6,438 nucleotides of DNA from contig DOZO01000060.1 in NCBI GenBank assembly GCA_003517965.1, forward strand, positions 66,245 to 72,682, in the 5' to 3' direction. Every line of letters starts with the position of its first letter. Positions within the stretch are counted from its first letter, which is position 1. Origin of the DNA: Desulfobulbaceae bacterium (GTDB lineage: Bacteria > Desulfobacterota > Desulfobulbia > Desulfobulbales > Desulfurivibrionaceae). This document shows positions 1 through 4,486 of the stretch, piece after piece. The notes below the pieces were generated by a model. It saw only the letters and a list, made by a program, of their open reading frames with translations. It was not told where the DNA came from and ran no database searches. Both the position numbers and the translations under genes were made by a program.

Positions 1-32
1 GTTTGAGCAGACAAGCTACTCAAATCAACTTT
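1..32 (-). repeat. 54-bp palindromic element, copy 1 (truncated by window edge)
   Basis: The minus strand of 1-32 aligns without gaps to the AAA plus first 29 bases of the other copies, with a few substitutions. The stem arms TTGAGTAG and CTGCTCAA are kept, with one T-G wobble pair and the loop CTTGT. The remaining 25 bases of the unit lie outside the window. This copy is in frame inside the partial gene starting at 62 and is the only copy on the minus strand. Confidence 0.85.
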
Positions 33-62
33 ATATTTAGGAACCGTGCGAAATGTTGACAT
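1..62 (-). CDS. Unidentified protein, N-terminal 20 codons only, carrying the repeat in frame
   Basis: A minus-strand ATG at 62-60 is preceded by a good ribosome binding site (AAGGAG, six bases upstream) and opens a frame that runs off the left edge of the window. The visible protein begins MSTFRTVPKY and continues KVDLSSLSAQ. The second block is the in-frame translation of the 54-bp repeat and matches the ELSSLPAQ segment seen in the IspA of this window. Only residues 1-10 are therefore native sequence, which is too little to identify a family. The gene lies 101 bp downstream of eno on the same strand and could be co-transcribed with it. I see no strong terminator between the two. The start is supported by the ribosome binding site and by the shared repeat frame. 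That the frame stays open beyond the edge is inferred. It could also be a short spurious ORF. Confidence 0.6.
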   Translation of the reverse strand, partial: MSTFRTVPKYKVDLSSLSAQ

Positions 63-76
63 CTGCTTCTCCTTTA
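63..76 (-). promoter_or_regulatory. Ribosome binding site of the left-edge partial gene
   Basis: On the minus strand this reads TAAAGGAGAAGCAG directly before the ATG at 62. The GGAG core (69-72) sits six bases from the start, which is near-ideal spacing. It is the main reason to accept the partial gene as real. A possible -10 box (TATAAG, complement of 83-88) lies just upstream but has no convincing -35 box. Confidence 0.6.
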
Positions 77-163
77 CCGCTTCTTATACCGTTTCGGCAG
101 GAATCTATGTGCAACCTTTTACTCAACTGCTAACTAACAACATGTTCAACCAACTGATAATTG

Positions 164-1456
164 TCAAGAAATATATTTCAGAGCACCCTTGCCGGCATAC
201 CTGCCCGCAGCACCAAGCTCGTCCTCGATCCGCAATAACTGATTGTATTTAGCGACCCGATCAGTCCGGGAAGGAGCTCCGGTTTTAATCTGCCCGGTGT
301 TTAAAGCCACGCTAAGATCGGCAATGGTAGTATCCTCAGTTTCTCCAGAACGATGAGAGATAATTGAGGTATATCCGGCACGATGAGCCATTTCCACGGC
401 ATCAAGAGTTTCCGTCACCGTGCCGATCTGGTTGAGTTTGATCAGAATGGAATTAGCCACCTCTTCCTTGATGCCTTTGGCCAGGATTTTGGTATTAGTA
501 ACAAAAATATCGTCCCCCACAAGCTGTACCTTGCCTGCCAGTTTTTGGGTGAGTTTTTTCCATCCAGCCCAATCCGCCTCGGCCAGTCCATCTTCAATGG
601 AAACCAGAGGATACTTTTTCACCCAGCCTTCATAAAAAGCAATCAGTTCGTCCGCCGACTTATTGGTTTTCTTCTCAGCGGCAAGAACATAGCATTTCTG
701 CTTCGGGTCATACAACTCACTTGCTGCCACATCAAGAGCAATAAAAATATCCTTGCCCGGATTGTAACCGGCCTTAACAATTGCCTCCAAGAGGAATTCC
801 ATAGCCTCCTCGTTAGAACGAAGATTGGGAGCAAAACCGCCCTCGTCACCAACAGCAGTCTGAAGCCCAGCTTTTTTAAGCACCGCCTTAAGACTATGAA
901 AAGTCTCAACTCCCATGCGCAGAGCCTCAACAAAGGAGCTGGCCCCGGCAGGCATGACCATGAACTCCTGGATATCCACATTGTTGTCTGCGTGCGCTCC
1001 GCCATTCAACACATTCATCATCGGCACGGGCAGCAATTTGGCGTTAACCCCACCCAGATAGGTATAGAGCGGCAGCCCAACCTCCTCGGCAGAAGCCTTG
1101 GCCACCGCCATAGAAACCCCAAGAATAGCGTTGGCACCAAGATTCTTCTTATTCTCGCTACCGTCCAGCAACAACATGGCCTGATCGACAATCACCTGCT
1201 GAATAGAATCCAGACCGATAATGCCCGGGCCAATTTTTTCGTTCACATTGGCCACCGCCATAAGCACCCCTTTCCCGAGATACCGTTTTTTCTTCGTATC
1301 ACGAAGCTCCAACGCCTCGCGGGTGCCAGTAGATGCCCCGGATGGCACCAGTGCCCGACCAACTATCCCGGAGTCAAGAAACACTTCCACCTCTACGGTG
1401 GGGTTGCCCCGTGAATCAAGAACCTCTCTGCCCAACACCCCAATAATCTCGCCCAT
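164..1456 (-). CDS. eno: Enolase (2-phosphoglycerate dehydratase)
   Basis: A full-length enolase of 430 residues, the usual bacterial size. It interconverts 2-phosphoglycerate and phosphoenolpyruvate in cytosolic glycolysis/gluconeogenesis with Mg2+. The N-terminal domain shows DSRGNPTVEVEV (about 14-25) and the mobile loop SGASTG (39-44). By family alignment, the barrel carries the substrate residues H155 (GGAHADN) and E164. Catalytic E205 lies in GDEGG and catalytic K340 in the signature LIKLNQIGT. The metal ligands are D242, E288 (SIEDG) and D315 (VGDD). The SHRSGETED block (367-375) and K391 complete the site, so nothing essential is missing. The ATG is preceded by GGAGGA about four bases upstream. 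Upstream lies pilC on the same strand, separated by 157 bp that holds two tandem repeat copies. Downstream is the partial gene at the left edge. Confidence 0.98.
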   Translation of the reverse strand: MGEIIGVLGREVLDSRGNPTVEVEVFLDSGIVGRALVPSGASTGTREALELRDTKKKRYLGKGVLMAVANVNEKIGPGIIGLDSIQQVIVDQAMLLLDGSENKKNLGANAILGVSMAVAKASAEEVGLPLYTYLGGVNAKLLPVPMMNVLNGGAHADNNVDIQEFMVMPAGASSFVEALRMGVETFHSLKAVLKKAGLQTAVGDEGGFAPNLRSNEEAMEFLLEAIVKAGYNPGKDIFIALDVAASELYDPKQKCYVLAAEKKTNKSADELIAFYEGWVKKYPLVSIEDGLAEADWAGWKKLTQKLAGKVQLVGDDIFVTNTKILAKGIKEEVANSILIKLNQIGTVTETLDAVEMAHRAGYTSIISHRSGETEDTTIADLSVALNTGQIKTGAPSRTDRVAKYNQLLRIEDELGAAGRYAGKGALKYIS

Positions 1457-1479
1457 TTCTTCCTCCGAAAATAATTCAA

Positions 1480-1533
1480 GCTGAGTTGAGTAGCTTGCCT
1501 ACTCAAACAAAACTTATACCATCTGAATGCAAA
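1480..1533 (+). repeat. 54-bp palindromic element, copy 2 (first of a tandem pair)
   Basis: This unit begins GCTGAG and ends AAA, exactly 54 bases. The stem arms TTGAGTAG (1486-1493) and CTACTCAA (1499-1506) pair perfectly around the loop CTTGC. The 3' half (TTATACCA / GAATGCAA) pairs poorly. The stop-free 18-codon frame reads AELSSLPTQTKLIPSECK, but no gene uses it here. The copy lies in the leader of eno, on the opposite strand, 23 bp before its start codon. Confidence 0.92.
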
Positions 1534-1587
1534 GCTAAGTTGAGCAGTTCGCCTGCTCAAACAAAACTTACACCCTCCGGGTGTAAA
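1534..1587 (+). repeat. 54-bp palindromic element, copy 3 (second of a tandem pair)
   Basis: This copy abuts copy 2 with no extra base, giving an exact 54-bp period. Stem 1, TTGAGCAG (1540-1547) with CTGCTCAA (1553-1560), is perfect around the loop TTCGC. Stem 2, TTACACCC (1568-1575) with GGGTGTAA (1579-1586), is also perfect with loop TCC, making this the best-folded copy seen. Its frame reads AKLSSSPAQTKLTPSGCK but is not part of a recognisable gene. It lies 26 bp beyond the stop codon of pilC. Confidence 0.92.
1559..1587 (-). terminator. Possible terminator of pilC formed by repeat copy 3
   Basis: Read on the minus strand, the second hairpin of copy 3 (an 8-bp stem, TTACACCC with GGGTGTAA, loop GGA) is followed by GTTTTGTTT. 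It starts 27 bp after the pilC stop. This resembles a weak intrinsic terminator, with a short stem and an interrupted T run. Complete termination here would leave eno needing its own promoter, and none is obvious in the remaining leader. Partial termination or mRNA-end stabilisation is as likely. Confidence 0.3.
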
Positions 1588-1613
1588 CTGTCACTATCCC
1601 GCAACCCTACAGA

Positions 1614-2825
1614 TCAACCACCAACGACACTTGCCATACTGAAAATTGGCAGGTACATGGCAATAACCAATCCACCGATCATGCCCCCCAGAAAACACAT
1701 CATCAAAGGTTCAATCGCCGCAGTCAGATTATCCACGGCCTGATCGACCTCCTCATCATAAAAATCCGCGATCTTGGCCAACATGATATCAAGGGCGCCG
1801 GTGGCCTCACCGACATTGATCATCTGCACGACCATGCCGGGAAACACCCCTGTCTCTTCAAGAGGCTCGGCTATAGACCGCCCTTCACTAATGCTGTCCG
1901 TAACCCTGAACACCGCCATCTCAATAACCTTGTTCCCTGCGGTTCTTGCCACCACATTAAGGGCCTCCAAAATTGGCACCCCACTTTGCAGCATGGTCCC
2001 GAGGGTTCTGGTGAACTTGGCCACGGCCACCCTCCGTAGCAGAGTACCGACAATAGGCATATTCAGCATCATTCTATCCATCTGAATACGTCCTTTCTCT
2101 GTCTTGTATATCTTTTTTACCACAAAAACGACGGCAAATATCGCCCCAATCATGAAATGAAAATTACTTTGGGCAAAGGCGCTCAAATCAACAACAAACT
2201 GAGTCGGGCCAGGCAAAGCCCCACCAAAATCTTTAAACATTTTCTCAAAAACAGGCACCACAAAAACAAGCATCACCGCCATAACCACAAAGGAGATACA
2301 GATACAGATAACAGGGTAGGTCATGGCACCTTTTACCTTCTTTTTAAGGGCCATGTTTTTTTCCATGAAGGCCGCCAACCTGTTTAAAATGGTATCAAGA
2401 ATACCGCCAAGCTCGCCAGCCTCAACCATGTTGCAGTACAAGGTGTCAAAACAGGCAGGATGCTTTTTCATGGCATCACCAAAGGTGCTACCGGTCTCCA
2501 CATCCGCTCTGATTGCCCGCAGCACCTTTTTGAAGGTTGCATTTTCCATCTGTTCCCCCAGAATCTCCAGACTTTGCACCAGCGGCAGGCCTGCGTCGAT
2601 CATGGTGGACAACTGACGGGTAAAGACAACCACATCCTTACCGGTCACCTTAGGCTTGAAAAACTCAAGATTTGCAAACAGATCTGTGGGGGCTTCTTTC
2701 AGCATGGACAACGTTATCCTCATCTTTTTCAGATGCGATTGCGCCATGGCTTCGTTGGGCATTTCTATCTTGCCCTTGCGTTTCTCCCCATAGGAGTTGA
2801 CACCCTTCCAGATATAAAACGGCAT
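1614..2825 (-). CDS. pilC: PilC/GspF-family inner-membrane platform protein of a type IV pilus or type II secretion system
   Basis: A polytopic inner-membrane protein of 403 residues, typical for PilC. It anchors the assembly ATPase and organises pilin insertion. Two T2SSF repeats are visible. The first spans about 68-191, with FTRQLSTMIDAGLPL and MVEAGELGGILD, and ends in a membrane segment (171-194). The second spans about 271-393, with FTRTLGTMLQSGVPILEAL and INVGEATGALD, and ends in a membrane segment near 374-396. A middle membrane segment lies near 222-238. The linker FGGALPGPTQ favours PilC over GspF. A GTG 33 bases further upstream would extend the frame, but that extension translates the ribosome binding site, so the ATG at 2825 is preferred. 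No other pilus gene is visible, so whether it serves a pilus or type II secretion cannot be decided here. Confidence 0.93.
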   Translation of the reverse strand: MPFYIWKGVNSYGEKRKGKIEMPNEAMAQSHLKKMRITLSMLKEAPTDLFANLEFFKPKVTGKDVVVFTRQLSTMIDAGLPLVQSLEILGEQMENATFKKVLRAIRADVETGSTFGDAMKKHPACFDTLYCNMVEAGELGGILDTILNRLAAFMEKNMALKKKVKGAMTYPVICICISFVVMAVMLVFVVPVFEKMFKDFGGALPGPTQFVVDLSAFAQSNFHFMIGAIFAVVFVVKKIYKTEKGRIQMDRMMLNMPIVGTLLRRVAVAKFTRTLGTMLQSGVPILEALNVVARTAGNKVIEMAVFRVTDSISEGRSIAEPLEETGVFPGMVVQMINVGEATGALDIMLAKIADFYDEEVDQAVDNLTAAIEPLMMCFLGGMIGGLVIAMYLPIFSMASVVGG

Positions 2826-2843
2826 ACGAATCCCCCTCCCTTT
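2826..2843 (-). promoter_or_regulatory. Ribosome binding site that fixes the pilC start
   Basis: On the minus strand this reads AAAGGGAGGGGGATTCGT immediately before the ATG. The GGAGG core (2835-2839) lies nine bases from the start. Its strength argues against the upstream in-frame GTG at 2858-2856, which would place this purine-rich run inside the protein. Confidence 0.7.
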
Positions 2844-2872
2844 ATAAGAAAAGACCACACATTATTATTTAT

Positions 2873-2901
2873 CTTATATCTTAAGATTTTCCCAAAAACA
2901 A
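2873..2901 (-). promoter_or_regulatory. Candidate sigma-70 promoter for pilC
   Basis: On the minus strand, TTGTTT (complement of 2896-2901) and TATAAG (complement of 2873-2878) are separated by 17 bases. The -10 box matches five of six consensus positions. The -35 box matches only three. Transcription would start about 40 bp before the ATG at 2825. The surrounding sequence is AT-rich, so a chance match is possible. Confidence 0.35.
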
Positions 2902-2923
2902 TAGATAGAGGCTCTTACAAAAT

Positions 2924-2957
2924 AAACCGGGCAATAATTACCAGTATTGCCCGGTTT
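2924..2957. terminator. Strong hairpin with T runs on both strands, bidirectional-terminator-like
   Basis: AAACCGGGCAATA (2924-2936) and TATTGCCCGGTTT (2945-2957) form a perfect 13-bp stem around an 8-base loop. On the plus strand the stem runs into TTTTT (2955-2959). On the minus strand it runs into TTTATTTTG. This is the form of a bidirectional intrinsic terminator, yet it sits between two divergent genes with no visible gene ending at it. It could insulate the two promoter regions, end an unrecognised small RNA, or be left over from a rearrangement. Confidence 0.55.
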
Positions 2958-3130
2958 TTGGGAGAGGCCCCCGATAAACTATTCCTGCAGCAAGAGAGCA
3001 AAAAGCGGGAAAACGATGTTTTTTGGGAAAGGCATTGCCCCGAAGCGCAACTTCATTTATTTTATATTGTTCCATTCATCTCTGCTAACGAATGAGGGCC
3101 AATCTTTTTTGAAAAACATCAGGAGAGCTC

Positions 3131-3379
3131 ATGTCCAAAAAATCTTTTGAAGAAGCTATGAAATCACTTGAACAAATCACCCGGGTGCTTGAAGACGGCG
3201 ATCTGAGTCTGGAAAAATCTCTAAAAAAATTTGATGAGGGAATCAGGCTTGCCGAGTTTTGTAATCACAAACTTGAGGAAGCACAGCAGAAAGTTGACCT
3301 TCTTTTAAGAAAAGACGACAAACTCGTGAGCGTTCCCTTTATCTCCTCTGGCACGGCGCTTGATGAAGACGATGTTTAA
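3131..3379 (+). CDS. xseB: Exodeoxyribonuclease VII small subunit
   Basis: An 82-residue cytosolic protein, the usual size for XseB. Several copies bind the large catalytic subunit XseA to form exonuclease VII, which degrades single-stranded DNA from both ends. The family pattern is clear: SFEEAMKSLEQI (5-16), LEDGDLSLEKSL (20-31), FDEGIRLAEFCNHKLEEAQ (34-52) and a hydrophobic helix end at KVDLLL. It is almost wholly helical and probably coiled-coil. The ATG is preceded by AGGAG with five bases between. Its stop lies 16 bp before the chosen ispA start, so the two genes are almost certainly co-transcribed. xseB beside ispA and dxs is a common proteobacterial arrangement. xseA is not in the window. 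Confidence 0.96.
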   Translation: MSKKSFEEAMKSLEQITRVLEDGDLSLEKSLKKFDEGIRLAEFCNHKLEEAQQKVDLLLRKDDKLVSVPFISSGTALDEDDV

Positions 3380-3380
3380 C

Positions 3381-3384
3381 AGGA
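3381..3384 (+). promoter_or_regulatory. Ribosome binding site favouring the ispA start at 3396
   Basis: AGGA directly follows the xseB stop and lies 11 bases before the ATG at 3396. That spacing is slightly long but acceptable. The alternative in-frame starts (TTG 3360, ATG 3363, ATG 3372) overlap the end of xseB, lack a clear ribosome binding site, and would add non-family sequence to the N-terminus. Confidence 0.45.
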
Positions 3385-3395
3385 ATTTTCCAGCC

Positions 3396-4340
3396 ATGAA
3401 ATTTGAAGCTGAGTTGAGCAGCTTGCCTGCTCAAACGAAACTTATGCCCTTTGAGTGTAAAAAATACTTGCTGCAACAATGCGCTGTTGTCGAACACGCT
3501 CTGACGCGCTATATGCTTAGTGAAGAAGGGCCGCTCGCCAGCCATATCAAGGCTATGCGCTACAGTCTTTTCGCCGGGGGGAAAAGAATCCGCCCCATTC
3601 TGGCCCTGGCCGCGGCAGAAGCCTTGCATGCCCCGACCGCGGATCTTTTGCCCATCGCCTGCGCGCTGGAATGTATCCACACCTATTCTTTAATCCATGA
3701 CGATCTGCCAGCCATGGACGATGATGACCTCCGTCGCGGCAAACCTACCTGCCATGTGGTATTCGGTGAAGCAGAAGCCATCCTGGCCGGGGACGGCCTA
3801 CTTAGTTTTGCCTTTGAATTGCTGAGCCATCCCGATGCCCAACAAGGCATCTCCCCGATCGCCCAGCTCCAGATGATTAATATCATCGCTCAGGCCATAG
3901 GCCCAGTGGGCATGGTCGGCGGCCAGTCCCTGGACCTTGCCGCCGAAGGCCAGTCAATCTCCTTTGAGCACCTGAGACTGATCCATGGCTACAAAACCGG
4001 GGCGCTTATTACCGCATCCGTGCAGGCCGGGGCGATTTTTGGCAAAGCCGACGCCAAACAGTTTACCGCCCTTAGTCACTACGGAATGCAGATCGGCCTA
4101 GCCTTCCAGATAGTTGACGACCTGCTGGATGTGGAAGGAACCACGGAAAATCTCGGCAAAACCGCCGGGGCCGACGCCCAGCGAAACAAGGCCACCTATC
4201 CGGCTTTTTTCGGGGTTGCCAAAACAAAGATCATGGCTCAGGAAGCTGTGGAAAAAGCAGTAACCGCACTGGAAATATTTGACGCCCAAGCCGAGCCGCT
4301 CCGCGCCCTTGCCCGGTATATTTATACACGGAACAACTAA
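3396..4340 (+). CDS. ispA: Short-chain polyprenyl (farnesyl/geranylgeranyl) diphosphate synthase with an 18-residue repeat insertion
   Basis: A cytosolic trans-prenyltransferase that condenses isopentenyl diphosphate with allylic diphosphates, probably to farnesyl diphosphate. It has 314 residues, about 18 more than a typical IspA. Visible motifs are GGKRIRP (61-67), the first aspartate-rich motif DDLPAMDDDD (102-111) followed by LRRGKPTCH, GGQSLDL (175-181), GYKTGAL (199-205) and the second aspartate motif DDLLD (241-245). The first motif has the bacterial four-residue spacing (DDLPAMD). Tyr97 and Ser98 before it fit FPP synthases such as E. coli IspA, but product length cannot be settled from sequence. 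Residues 5-22 (AELSSLPAQTKLMPFECK) are an exact in-frame copy of the 54-bp repeat, after which normal sequence resumes at KYLLQQ. The catalytic core is untouched, so the enzyme is probably active. Confidence 0.97.
   Translation: MKFEAELSSLPAQTKLMPFECKKYLLQQCAVVEHALTRYMLSEEGPLASHIKAMRYSLFAGGKRIRPILALAAAEALHAPTADLLPIACALECIHTYSLIHDDLPAMDDDDLRRGKPTCHVVFGEAEAILAGDGLLSFAFELLSHPDAQQGISPIAQLQMINIIAQAIGPVGMVGGQSLDLAAEGQSISFEHLRLIHGYKTGALITASVQAGAIFGKADAKQFTALSHYGMQIGLAFQIVDDLLDVEGTTENLGKTAGADAQRNKATYPAFFGVAKTKIMAQEAVEKAVTALEIFDAQAEPLRALARYIYTRNN
3408..3461 (+). repeat. 54-bp palindromic element, copy 4, in frame inside ispA
   Basis: A complete unit. Stem 1, TTGAGCAG (3414-3421) with CTGCTCAA (3427-3434), is perfect around the loop CTTGC. 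Stem 2, TTATGCCC (3442-3449) with GAGTGTAA (3453-3460), pairs at seven of eight positions if two G-T wobbles are allowed. The unit occupies whole codons (GCT to AAA), so it adds 18 residues without shifting the frame. It lies 12 bases after the ispA ATG, where stem 1 in the mRNA could affect translation initiation. Confidence 0.95.
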
Positions 4341-4401
4341 GGAGCCGTTAAGAAATAACCTGTACTTTTTTGATCGTTAACTGTACGGCTCCTTATGCCG
4401 T
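4338..4401 (+). promoter_or_regulatory. Inverted repeat and alternative small hairpin between ispA and dxs
   Basis: TAAGGAGCCGT (4338-4348, beginning with the ispA stop codon) is the perfect complement of ACGGCTCCTTA (4385-4395), an 11-bp stem around a 36-base loop. The 3' arm can instead form a 5-bp hairpin, ACGGC (4385-4389) with GCCGT (4397-4401), followed by TTTT. The two folds exclude each other, as in an attenuator. The small stem is weak, and this may simply be an mRNA-processing or pausing structure. No strong dxs promoter is evident in the 146-bp gap (4341-4486). Confidence 0.4.
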
Positions 4402-4486
4402 TTTGGTCACACGAAACGTCCATGTTATTTTTTTACAACGGCGAACCAGGCACCCATCAGGGTAAAACCCGGAGGAAAAGGCCATA

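Larger units (their letters stand above)
2826..3130. other. Divergent intergenic region between pilC and xseB
   Basis: This is a 305-bp stretch without a convincing gene. It holds the pilC ribosome binding site, a candidate pilC promoter (2873-2901), a strong hairpin (2924-2957), an AT-rich tract (about 3050-3070) that could contain the xseB promoter, and the xseB ribosome binding site (AGGAG at 3121-3125). A motif TGTTTTTGGGAAA occurs once on each strand (complement of 2888-2900; plus strand 3017-3030 with one extra T), facing away from the hairpin. No copy of the 54-bp element is present here. Confidence 0.7.

Noticed and set aside
162..167. A perfect TTGACA (minus strand) at the eno stop as a -35 box for the left-edge gene
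   Set aside because: No acceptable -10 box lies 16-18 bases downstream; the best candidate matches only three of six positions.
46..252. A 68-codon plus-strand frame at the left edge
   Set aside because: It overlaps the end of eno and the well-supported minus-strand partial gene, and has no family resemblance.
383..1414. A 343-codon plus-strand open frame opposite eno
   Set aside because: It lies entirely antisense to an intact enolase, has no recognisable domain or ribosome binding site, and its composition is what a reverse-strand shadow of a conserved gene gives.
1480..1587. A CRISPR array
   Set aside because: The two units abut with no spacers, and other copies are dispersed singly and inside genes. 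No cas gene is present.
1486..1743. An 85-codon plus-strand open frame through the tandem repeat
   Set aside because: It is open because the 54-bp unit has no stop in this frame, then runs antisense into the end of pilC. There is no ribosome binding site, so the repeat copies here are treated as non-coding.
3016..3150. A short plus-strand frame ahead of xseB (ATG at 3016, 44 codons)
   Set aside because: It has a weak ribosome binding site, no recognisable features, and runs over the well-supported xseB start in another frame.
3360..3395. An earlier ispA start (TTG 3360, ATG 3363 or ATG 3372)
   Set aside because: These overlap the end of xseB without a clear ribosome binding site and add residues not typical of the family. 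The ATG at 3396 has AGGA upstream and gives a native length near 296 residues once the insertion is subtracted.
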